Notes under the pieces: generated by a model
Database searches by the model: none
The model's input: the letters and a program-made list of their open reading frames with translations, nothing else
What the model was told of the DNA's origin: nothing
Assembly: GCA_947652115.1 (NCBI GenBank)
Contig: OX393562.1
Span: 21,442,332-21,506,331 of the forward strand
From: Blastomussa wellsi
Lineage: Eukaryota; Cnidaria; Anthozoa; Scleractinia; Plerogyridae
Length of the DNA: 64,000 nucleotides
Direction of reading: 5' to 3'
Translations under genes and position numbers: made by a program
Shown: positions 26,401 to 39,200 of the stretch, one piece after another
How positions within the stretch are numbered: position 1 is the first letter of the stretch
How the letters are laid out: each line of letters starts with the position of its first letter

Positions 26401-29400
26401 TCTAAGGATATCGCTGGCCAAGATACTCTTGCTGAGATGCATCAAACCAGACCACTGCCGCAGTGCGGTAAGGAGTGACGCCACAAACTCTACTTCAATG
26501 TGACAATTTCTCCCAGGTCGAAAGTTGAGAGTAGTTTTGATGTTTAGCGTCAGCTGGAATTTTGCCTCAGTAGATTCTGTAATAAAAAAGTTGATATGAC
26601 AAACATTCGAAAAATTCAATTCGAAAAACTAAAGCCATGAAAACAAAGAACCTACAAACCATGTGTAAATTTCCTTTACGAAAGTGCAGTACTTACAATA
26701 CCTTTATTGACTAACTTTAACATATTAGAAGCCTCACAGAAAATAACACCCTACGGTTACCAGTTACCTCTTGACACCTAATTGTACCAGTACCTGTTTT
26801 TTCGTCAAGCAAGCTAAACAACCTTACATTTCAACAAAATAGCTCAGGCAATGTGTTTAGGATAATAGACAGGCAATTAGCCAGTTCGGAATTTCAAAAA
26901 GCACTTGAGCGCGTTGGGATAAAATCAAACATATATTAAAAATAAGAAAGATTTTGAATTAAAATTCGTGCAAGTATATTGCATAACAAAAGAAGAAAAT
27001 TATATGCTTCCGTTTTATCCCGACGCGCGCACGTGTTTTCTAAAAGTCCGAATTGGCTAAACTCGGTCTCTTGTTTAGCCTGTGTCAGCCGCCTGAGCAC
27101 CTCATTTTAATTATCAAAGTAGATAATGATGTTAAGTATATGAAATAATGCATGTATGAAATGCGGATTTAGCTGAAAGTGAGAAGTGATATCATCACAA
27201 TGAACATCCAGTTTAGCAATTTTAACAATTGCTGCACGTGCTGAAAACTAATGAGGTAAAACGACATGACAAATGTTTTCTCTCTCACTTTAGACATGTG
27301 GTAACAAGGTTTTTTAGCCACACTGAATTAAGAATTTTCCAAACTCAAAGTTATGTAACAGTACACGAAAGCCATGAAAAAGTTCTCACAGGAGTAAAAA
27401 ACCATATACTTCACATAAAATAGAAACTTGTAGGTAGATTTCTTTTACAGTGATACCTAGACCACTGACTCGGTCTAGCTGCGTGTGCGAAAGATTGTAA
27501 CTCTTTCTGTTGTTTGGAAAATTATTCTTAACTTCCGTGTGGCTAAAAATAACTTTTGTTCAAATGTTTTAAGTGCAAGAGAAAACGTTTCCCATCTCAT
27601 TAAATCTCATTAGTGTTCAGCATAATTCCTTTCAGGCCTCAGTTATATGGACCCGGGTACCCGAGAAAACCCTACCTCCCGAGACAACTTTACCGAGCAT
27701 TTATATGGCAAAAAGTTGTCCCTGTCAGCTGAGTTAAAGTTGACCCTGTTTGATTATTCATAAAGTATTTTAATATTCAACTCACCAGTTACCAGTTACC
27801 AGTTAGTTTTCTTTCGTTTATTTGATCACTGGAGGCCTTGCTGGGTTAAATTCTATTTCTTTAGCGCAATTTTTTGCTTAAAAACCTGAAATCCAGACAG
27901 TACGTGACACTCGACACGTCAAGAGTTGTCCCGGGTAGGCGAGCCAAAGTGTTTATATGAGAAAAAGTTGTCCCGCCTGCCAGAGTTACCCTACCTGCCG
28001 AGACGAGACAACTCGCCTACCCGAGTTGTCTCGCCCCGAGACAACTAGGGTAGGATCATATAAACGGGTTGGCGGAATTTTTCAACATTTTAGTGAAAAG
28101 TTAGCTCGCCCAGGGTAACGCGGAGGGGGGGTTGTCTCGGGTACCCGAGACCATATAAATGGGGCCTCAGTCTTGTGTTCCGAAAACGCTAATTGAAATA
28201 GCTGTTAACAGTTTCGTTTCAAATGGTAAACTGATCATACCATCATCTCCGCTACTGCCTGTACTGGCTCTTCGTGATGGCTGAACTCGCTTAACGTCAG
28301 CTTTCTCCACAAAACCAAATGCTGTTCGGCTGGAATATGGGAGCGCTGGCTGCTTATTACTGCCAACTGCAAAGAGAATTTAAACAACCAAGAGAGAATC
28401 AGAATGGTGTTTCAAGCAATCTGGAGATTAGAATATGAATTGAGGTATGCAAATTAAATCGCATTCCACATATCTTTTAAATGGAGAAATAGTCCAAGGC
28501 GATGACATTTACCTCCACAAAGGATAAACTACAAATGTATGAAAAAAGAAATCGAGGCAGGTTTGCTCCTAATGGCATCTAAGGTATTTTGAAGAAAAAA
28601 TTAAACAATATTATTTTTAAAAAAGAGATGTTTTGATGAAATGCAAGAAAACATGAATTAAGGTGCAGGTAGGTACCCATAAAGAGTATTTTGGAGAACT
28701 GTTAACAAATACCTGCCTGCTAGCAATTTACACTGGAATCTCCAAGCTATGGATTACATCGCAGTTGGAAGTAATTTCGTGTTGCAATGGTTAAAGGGCC
28801 ACTGTCACGGTATTTTGGTATCATTTTAAAATACTGAAATATGTTCCTGCATCAATGGAAACCCAAAAATAATGTTGTAGTTTTGTTACCTACGTGAAGG
28901 ACTATACACTGAAACCGCTTCTTGCCGCTTATCACTTAGGACGGCAAGTATGGAAGTGGATTAAAATCAAATTCAAGCGCCATTCCTTGAAAATATCGCC
29001 AGAAATTCATTATGGTTTGCTCTGTGAGTCACAATTTGTTTGATATCTTCCTGTCAGTCCATTAGGAGCATTAATGACCATTATCATTAGCATTGTGAGC
29101 ACGAGCAAAGGTACCAGGTAATGATTGTAGCAATGAATGAAGCAAAACCCCTGTTACATTGCTTCTTTACATGTAAGCTACCTCAATTCAGCTCCATGAC
29201 AAAGACAATAAAGGCTACGGGCCTATTTCTGTTAAGTGTGATACACAAAAATCCCTCACCTCCTTCACCGCCAGTGGAAAGTGTCAATAGAACTAAATCG
29301 CTCTCCATAGGGAAGAAGGCCCTTCTCTGTTGATGTTCACTGATGAACCCACTGCAGGGGATGATCCAGAAGCTATTGACAGTACTTCCATCAAGAACAT

Positions 29401-30220
29401 TCATATCAACATGCTTTCGGTTTACGTCTTTGTCCCACCAACTACCAACAGCCTAGAATGATGGTGTTACATTTTAAGTTCCATATAACTGTAGGCCAAA
29501 ATATAACTGTAGGCCAACGTTGTTTTAACCCCCTTTTAGCCACATGTAGCAACGTGAACAGTTATTTACTGTCAACACTAGCCCGCCTTCAATAAGAAAC
29601 GTTTTCATTCAAATTTACGGGTTCTTTAAAGCTTTTATGAAATGTTTTTCCTTATACATGTTCTTAGTAACTCCCTTTTCTTTTACGAACGTACCAAGCT
29701 TGAACTACTACATATAAGTCTCTTGGAAGTTTCGTTTCTGTAATTATCGTAATGATTTAGTGCCCCGCTTCCAATAAAGCAGCCCCTTAAATGTGGTTTG
29801 TGATTCCACCTTTTCAATTATAGAGCCATCAGAGTGCATTGAGATTCTTCGTCATTCATCTTCCTCTCAAATCGCTTCTTCATTAGAAAACAACCAGCTG
29901 TTTCTTTGGGTTTGTTGCCTCATTACAGACCTTGTGATGATACTCTTGAGAATTTTTTCTTTCAAATTTTCAAATAGTTCCGTGTCTATGAATAAATAAT
30001 ATAATTTGGTTTTATCAACTGGGTTGATAATGTGAATTGGCCACCGTAAAGAGATGCAAGAGCTGACGTTTCGAGCGTTAGCCCTTCGTCGGAGTGAATC
30101 GCTCCGACGAAGGGCTAACGCTCGAAGGGCTAACGCTCGAAACGTCAGCTCTTGAATCTCTTTACGGTGGCCAACTGACATTATCAACCCAGTTGATAAA
30201 ACCAAATTATATTGTTATAC

Positions 30221-30265
<45 letters not shown>

Positions 30266-33200
30266 CTATGAATAAATAATGTTTTTATGGACAAAAGAAC
30301 AATTCCCAAGAGAATGTCACATGGGGTGTAATGGGGCAACAAACACGCCCAAGCGAAAAAGGTCTATTCCTTCAAATGACAAAACATAAGCCCCACCCCC
30401 TTCCCTATAAAAAGCGTCCTGTTTTGAATGGCTGTCCTCCCTTAATCAATAGATGCCTTGGACATGGCCACTTTTTTGTTTTTGTACATTTCGAAGTCAT
30501 TAATTTTGTGATCTATAATTAAACAGACACACATTGTTGAACACAAAAACTACTATAATTAAATATAATGTACCTGTCCCCAGATTTCCATGAACAACAA
30601 AGGCTTGAACGCGCTGTAATACTGGTCAATGGATTCAAAAGAACTTGGAACGGGATAAACATACTTTCGAGGAAGATTGGCAGGTTTCCCATTACTTTGC
30701 AAATTGCAAAAGAGTTCCGTCTTCCAACGAAGAATCACATGGAAAAACTCGTCTTCAGAGAGGGCTTTACTGGGTTTTGTTACGGCTACATGGCTGACAG
30801 ATGGTTTACTGGAACTTGCAACTGTATCGGCTGAGCTTGAGTCCATAGCGAATGTTACATGTTTCTTAGCTTTTACAATTTGGCCGACTTCATTTAGAAC
30901 AGCCTTGTCGTTACCATGTGCACTTGACAAAATGCTGGTATCCTCGTTCCAGTTTTCCTTCAGTGTGCTGTACAAATCATCCAGATCTTCTTCTACACTT
31001 GCAAGAGCATTCTCTTGCGAGTTTAGAACAAGTTCGCTGTAACCATAGTAATCGCCCCAAACGTTTGTACCATCATCAATGATGGTATTGTTTAAAAGTT
31101 TTTCACTAATGCTGGATAAAGACGTGGTTTCCTCTACTTGCTTAGTAGGTTCTGTTTGAATGGTCTGAAGATTTGATTCAGCATCCCCTTCGACACCACC
31201 ACCACCATCGGCATTTCCATCCACAAAATAATCATCTTTATATAGAGCGTCATTAACTTCATCAAATGAATAACTGTTACCTTCAACTTCAGTCGTTATC
31301 TCAGGAAAACGTCTTTCATAGGTTGATGTACCTTGAGTTGTTGTACTGATGACTTCATTAAATGAAGCAGTACCAACATTCTCAACATGGGGAGCACTAA
31401 TGCTGGATAGAGACGTGGTTTCTTCTTGTACAGGAGGTTCCATATGGATTGTCTGAAGATTTTGTTCAGCATCCCATTGGACATCTCCACTACTATCATG
31501 ACTTCCATCCATAAAATAATCAGTTTCCTTTTGAACGTCATTTACTGCATAAAATGAAGAAGTGTTATCTTCGACTTCAATCTTTATCTCAGGAAAATGT
31601 CTTTCAGAGGTTGAAGTACCCTGAGTTGTAGCACTGATGACTTCGTTAAATGAAGCAGTCTTAAGTTCAAGCACAGTATCTTCATTCTTAACCTGGGGAG
31701 CAGTGTCAGTTGTTGGTGTCTTCGCAAATGATGATTTCTGGGCTTTGCATGTTGTAACATACGAAAGTGGCTTATTATCATCAAAGCTGTCCTCCTCCAC
31801 AGAAAGAGCTGCTTTCACCGATGAATTGCCCACAGCTGTGCTTTGAATCCCGGAAAATAGCTTTGTTTTAGGAAAAGAATCTAATCTGTTGGCGTCCAGG
31901 ACACAAGCATCATCACTGCTGTCGTCGTAATCCATCACACCACCTTCAGCAGTGCCGAGATCATCCTTCACCTTGGAAGAACTACTGTAATCCATTGTTG
32001 CTTCCACAGATGATGAGCTTTCATCTTCACTTTCCATGTAAGAATGAAGAAGCTCTTCATCTGAGGCATTAGTCTCGCTGGGGAAATCCGCCTGTATCAA
32101 TGGCTTGTTGTCAGTTCTATTCTCAATACCTGCGCTAGTGTTGAGTACATTTGGAGGTCTCTCGTATTCATCCATCAGTTGAATAAGAGCAACTTCATCA
32201 TTTTCACTGCTGCCACAGTGAAAATAATCATCAAGAAACCCAGCATCTTTATTTCCTGTAACAATTCGCTCTTTCTGTTCACATTGCTTTGTTGCAGATT
32301 CATCATCGTCAGATAGAACTATTGGATCTTCAGATGTTGCACCTTATCAACCAAGAAGCAACTCAATTAGTTATTTTTGCTTGTCAGAAAACAATCTATT
32401 GAATGTATGAATATTTTCCAAGATCAGCAACAATTACACAATGTATCTATTACATCGGCAATCATGTCACATTTCGCTTGCATAAAGCCTTGAACAGTTT
32501 TTGTTACAACGATCAAAAAACATCCATTTTTAAATATTTGTGTATAGTAGGCCTTGTTCGACTGAACATTCCATTAAAGGGGTATTACCGTCAGACTATG
32601 CAAGACAATTCTGCAGAATAACCAATGCAGAATAACCAAATGAGCAATGACGGAAAACTGTTTCCACACTACACGAGCACCCATTGCACCCATCAAAACA
32701 TCCATAGGTATGAAATCAAGGACAATAAGCTACCGTGGAGATAACAACCTAAAAAGTTTGTCTTGCATGCAGGTTTGTAGGTTTGATAAGAAAAATAAAA
32801 TATAGAAATTATTTTTCTTCAACTTACCAGAGTTCTGCTGAATCGGGGTATGTTTCTTTGCCATGCCAGCTGACTTCCTTGCCCTATGTCTCTTCTTTGG
32901 TCGAGTTGTACTTTGAGTTGCTGCATTTTGGGTACCCTTTTCAGTTTTTATTTTGCTCACAGATGACCTACAGTCTTTTAGGTAGACACTTGCCTGAATC
33001 GGAATCCCTGCCATTCTCAAAGAACTTTTAGACCTATAAAAAGCCTCCACATCAGTTTTACGACACGGTGTTAACAAGGAATTCCAACGGGTCAAATTCC
33101 CATTGCTCCCACGGCATATTAGGGGTTTTTCATTAATTGCTTTAGATAAGGTAACTGACGTTGTCAGGTTTTGACAAGAAATCCCTTTCCTGCCTAAGTG

Positions 33201-36200
33201 TGAATGACTTTAGGAGTGCCAGTATCCAGAAACAACAACAACAACAACAAAGATAGCATGTTCCCCCAGCCAGGAAAAAAAATACTGTTGAAACGACACG
33301 AGGAAGCCAATGTGAAACATACTTTTCAGAAGAGCCAAGAAAAAATAAAAACGGGATTCAATCTTATCATGACCTACTGCACATGTACATCAGATATTTA
33401 ACAGGTTCGAGATCCTTACTGTATGATGTTGGCCATTCCTAGGTTGCACAGGGAACCGGGGCGAGCTTCAAATTTTAACCAATTGATAAACTGACACCAC
33501 TATACAAGAGATCACGAAGAGAATGGTCTGTTGGCCAGCTTTGATGCTTTTTGGTCGAACAGAGGGCGTTGAAACATGGTTGAAAATCCATACAAACGTC
33601 AATAATTGTGAGACACTGTACCCCAAAACCATATTAAGTCTTAACATTTCTTGTGATTTCTACAAAAAAGAGGGTCCTTGTCTTATAGCAATGGAACCAA
33701 GGGAACGAGGTTAATAAAAGACATTATTGTCCCTCACTCTCGAAACAAGAAATCATTTCAATTCAAGCACATGGGAATTGAGCCACATGGAATAATATTT
33801 CCTGTTAAACTGAACTATCATTCAATATCACTGCACGTGCACTACCTGGCACACATAATAAAGAAAATATATTAATGTAAACTAAATTTAAAACAGCAAA
33901 CTGGCTCTGGTAACACAAACCAGCACCCTTACACTCTGCCTTTTCCAAAGGGATGTTTAGGCTTCTTGTGCCTCTTCTTGTTAATCCAGTAGCCGTCTTC
34001 ATTGTCAGAACTACTTAGATCACGTTTTCCCGATGTCAACAGTGTACTAGAACCAGGCTTTGCCAATTTAGAATGTGTACTAGAACCAGGCTTTGCCAAT
34101 TTAGAATGTGTACCAGAACCAGGCTTTGACAATGTCAAATGCGTTCTGGAAACAGGCTTTGGCAATGCTGAATTCATACTAGAACCGGGCTTTTCCAAAG
34201 GCAAATGCATACTAGGACCAGATATAGCCAATGTTGAATGTGTACTAGAACCAGGTTTTGGCAGTGTGGAATGAGTACTAGAACCAGGTTTTGGCAGTGT
34301 GGAATGAGTACTAGAACCAGGTTTTGGCAGTGTGGAATGAGTACTAGAACCAGGTTTTGGCAGTGTGGAATGAGTACTAGAACCAGGTTTTGGCAGTGTG
34401 GAATGTGTACTAGAACCAGGTTTTGGCAGTGTGGAATGAGTACTAGGACTAGGTTTAGCCAATGTTGAATGAATACTAGAACCAGGCTTTGGCAGTGTAG
34501 AATGTGTACTCGAATGATTACTAGAACCAGGTTTTGGCAGTGTGGAATGAGTACTAGGACTTGGTTTAGCCAATGTTGAATGTGTACTAGAACCAGGTTT
34601 TGGCAGTGTGGAATGTGTACTAGGACTTGGTTTAGCCAATGTTGAATGAATACTAGAACTAGGCTTTGCTAAAGTCAAATGTGCACTATGACTAGAATTT
34701 TCCATTGATTGAATGCTCTCTTGATGAGCTGTGCCTCTGCTTTCCATTGCTAAACATTCAGAGCCATGCTGAGCCTTTGAGAGAATATGTGATAACAAAA
34801 AGAAAACATAAGCAAGAAATGGTCGTAGCACTGAGTTTTACAATTTCGAGCAAATAAGTTCCAGTTGATTTTTACTCCATTAGCACTATTGAAAAAAATT
34901 CGGGACATCAGCGGGAAGTCCAGAAGTGCTCAATTTTCTTCAAGTTTCTACAATTTATTTCCAATTGCTTAACTTGGAAAATTCATGGCAGTTTCTCACT
35001 ACAGTAACTAATTATTATTATTATCATCATCATCATCATATTAATCATTATCATCATCATCATTATTATTAAATTTTCACATATCACTGACAAAAATCTC
35101 TAGCTAAATGTGTATCAGACACCTGGACAAAACAAAATATTCAATATCAATTATCATAATATTACCTTGAACGTTTCAACCAGGAGTTTTTGAACCAGGA
35201 CTTTTTCCTCCACAGATAGCTGTTTAGATCTAGGAAATGCAAACTTTTCCCAATATTTAAGAGCATGTTTATGCCCAAAACGATGACAGGTCTTAAGTAG
35301 ATGCTGAACGAGTCTCCGGCTAGCTTCAACCATCTAAACAAGAAGTTTCAGAGTTACAATGCTGTATCAAACAGTTTTAGAATGTTTCTCTTATTGTTAT
35401 TGAAACAGTTTTTTAGATTCAAGTCTTAAAAACCAGGCAACATCCATGTACAAGACAACTTCAGTTTTAGTTAACGGGGAGTAAAGTTAGCGATAATCCA
35501 GAAGGTAATTTATAACCTCAAAATCAAACAACAAATATTAATTTATTCTATAATATTAAGGTACTAATGCCTACTTAGCAATACAATACTGCATCAAGAA
35601 TAATTTATTTCTTACCTTCTTGTCTCCCAACTCAAACATAACTACATCCAACACATCTACAGCCCAAATGCTAACTGTAGGTACCAGGAGCTCTGGCATC
35701 CTTTTGGCCAACAGTTCATGAATAATCCTTAATAATGCAGAATAGACATCCAAGTTGAAAGTACTTTCATGTGAGCAGTCATCTGCAATGAAGTAAAACG
35801 TTTCTAGTCTAAACTTGTAACAGTGTACTTTTACTTACTTAAAGGGAACAAGGGTAGTTCCTTCATCTTGAACGTACTTAAAACTACAAAACAATGTACT
35901 GCAGATTGAGTACAAGTCTAGAGGCCCTGCCAGTGTAAATTCTGACAAATTACATGGGCTCAAAAAGTAGCGACAGCAAACATAATAAAAACCTTTGTTA
36001 ACAAAATTCCAATAGGTGCCTTTATTAAATTAATGGGACACACGACTACCACTGGCAGGGCCTCCAAAAATGACTTTGGTGTGCATATGACAATGAACAA
36101 AATAAATGCTGAAGTATATGATCTGGCATTTTCCTGGAATTATCATCATGAATGGCAAAAATATTCAAACAACAACAAACAACACCAACTGAACAAAAAC

Positions 36201-39200
36201 CAGTTATCCCTAACCAATGGTGCTTTTCATATATATCCACGTAATAATTATGTGTATGTAAGTAAACAACAACAAAGGTTTATTTACCCCCCTGTAGTTT
36301 GCGAGCATTACACAAGGGTTTCAAAATGTTTTGAAGTAGGAATCAGCAACTGGAAGATTATGCAGCTGTTACATGTTAAATGTTATCGTCACGAGCTACT
36401 TGCTACATATGATCTGAGGAACCATTGGAACTTCAAAGACCTACCAGCCAGATTATGTAGATATTTAATTACAAGTGACACGCAGTCTCCAGGGGACTCA
36501 AAGTCAAGAAGAGACTGGACAAAAGGTTGGAACCAAGCCAGCCCAGTTTTATAAAATCTACTGCAGCTTTTAGTATCTGGTGAAGATGAAAGTTTCCTGG
36601 TTGCCCGCAAGTCTCCAAATATCTCTTTTAAGGCCTCTTCATCTTCATTGTTGCGCCACTGCTTGATAGCATTACGGAAGAAATAATTTTCAGTTATCAT
36701 AATAAACAGTTCATCAGGTTTATACACTGAAATCTGCCATATTCTGTTTCTGAGTCTCTCAAGTAAGAGTACAAAGCACTGTAACCTTGGCCAAAAGGCT
36801 CCATCATCTGTGGATAAAGAGGGAGTAAGTAAATAAAGCAAACTTTTGAGGTACAGAATGAAAATATTACATGTATCTACAAGTAAGTGAGGGAGGCACA
36901 GTGGCCTAATGGTTAGTGCGCTGGACTCTAGATTGAATGACCTGGGTTCAAGCCTTGGGTGGGTCAATTCTTTTTGTTCTGGGAAAGACGCTTTACTGTC
37001 ATAGTACCTCTCTTCACCCAGGTGTATAAAATTAATGGGGGCCAGCAAATTTAACGCTGGGGGTAACCCTGCGATGGACTAGCATCCCATGTGGCAGGAG
37101 TACTCCTAGTGGCTTCATAATAAGGAAACCAGGTTAACCCCTGACCTGATGGGCCACTAGGCTCATATATAGACTTTACCCTGCCTTACAGGTACATGTA
37201 CCTGAACAATCAAATCAGATTTCAATTCATACATATCCATTCATCAACTAGTCAACATTTTCAGTTAGATTGTTGAATGCCTGTCTTTCCTCTTGTTTAC
37301 CCCTCCTCTCCACCACAGCACTGTAACAGCAATACTGCATTTCTTCAATATGAAAGTGTCATCTGGACATTGAGGACAAGTATTCAGAGCTTGACACTGA
37401 CAGTAGCTAACTTGCCACAGAGTAATAGAAATTTAGTTTTGGCTAGTAGGTTTTCGATTTCCACTAGCCACTTTGGCTAGTAAACAACATGAAATTGGCC
37501 GAACTAGTTTCTGTCTTCTTCAAGCAAGACAAACACTTTTCTTGGAAACAAGGTCAGAATATTTCATTGAGGATGTCTCATGCAAAATTCTGGAATAAAA
37601 AATATATGGTCACCGTGCTTGTTTACACGAAGAATGACGCTTTATCTCGCTCATGAGCAAATCTGTATAGAAAAAGCTGCCATATTGTTCATGTGCGCAT
37701 GCCAATCGCATGTAAAATTCAAAGAGAGTCGCTTGCGTTGTTACCAGTATGTCCAGGATTGAATGCAGATATTGTTCAATTAATACTTCATATTTGACTG
37801 GGTTATTTTTCCATTTTTTCTATATTACTTCATATTTGACAGAATTATTTGTTCTGGTGAACTTTTATCAATGAGGACACTTTGTGATACTTGTCATAAG
37901 GAGCTTGCATCTCATTAGTGGTCAATCCTGGACATTATTTTATCTGGCAGTGCAATTCTGCTGTTATTGGACCTAGCCAATATCAACACTGGGCTAGAAA
38001 AAACAAAATTGGCAAGTAACATCAAAGTTGTCACTAGCCACTAGGCAAGTATGTCAAGTCCTGCAGTATATTTTCCTGTCTGGCAACTACAGTGTGACTT
38101 ATGTTTCATTTGTATTTGCCTGATAGGCAAGTTACAAGATTGTTGTCTGTAAACTAAATTAGGAAACTAAGACAACTGCAAGGATGCAGTTTCCCAGGGA
38201 AAGTCAAGTTTGGGAGCTGCTTGTCCAAAAGACAAGCAGTTTTCACACCCTGCTACTGACAAGCCTTCGTACAGTATGGTACACTATACTACTGAGGGCT
38301 CCCTTGCATGTTTGTAAAACAGATAATACATTAAAATACCACTAACAACAATTGTTACGTAGAGTTAATTAATATGCAGATGATGCAAGTTGTACATGAA
38401 CAGCCATAGCGGTTATTAAACCTGTACACTGTATCCTAGAGAACCTTCAAATTGAGTGAAGTAGTTATGTTGGCCATTCAATAAAGGCACAGACAATCCA
38501 GAACAGTGACAGGGGTGGACCCAGGATTTTTCTAAGGAGGGGATGCACCACTAAGGAAAGACATACATGTAACTGATGGGTGACATAAGCAGATTCAATA
38601 CTACATGTAGCTGTATTAGAAAGCCGTACAACATGTAGGTCATCTCACTTGTTTGAGAACCCCTCTAAGACAAAGTCAAAACATGATAATCAAAATACCT
38701 TCCATGCTGTCTTGATTTTGCATAGGTGACACAATTATATTCAAAAACTCTATGTGTCCAGTGAAACTCATGAAGCATGACTGCATAGTGTCCACATCCA
38801 TTTGCCGTAATAGCACAAACAAACCAAGCCAGTACTCTCTTACTGTCAGTGGCACATACAGATGAGGAGGCAGGTACATGCATTCAAATAGATTGACATC
38901 TAGTGCCAAAAGATCAGAATTCTCAAACAGATTAAACTCCACAACTTCAATCATCCACCTGATCACCTCCTTTAAGACATCATAGTCATCTTGATTGATA
39001 AGACCCTGGAGCCTCACACTTCTAACTGCCCAACCACGCACCTGGGAAAAAACAAACTAGTTTTTCAGATAGTCACATTTCTAAATAAAACTACAATTTC
39101 AATATTATTGCTAGTTTTCGCCTAAACTGTGGGGGACACAGTGGCCTAATGGTTAGCGTGCTTGACTGCGGATTGGACAGTCCGAGATTGAGCCCTGGCC

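Noticed and set aside
34002..34274. Plus-strand ORF over the diverged repeats
   Set aside because: Same cause: antisense shadow of the repeat exon.
34238..34468. Plus-strand ORF with repeated 'TRTRFWQCGMS'
   Set aside because: Complement of the 33-bp coding array; the period is a multiple of three, so every frame stays open.
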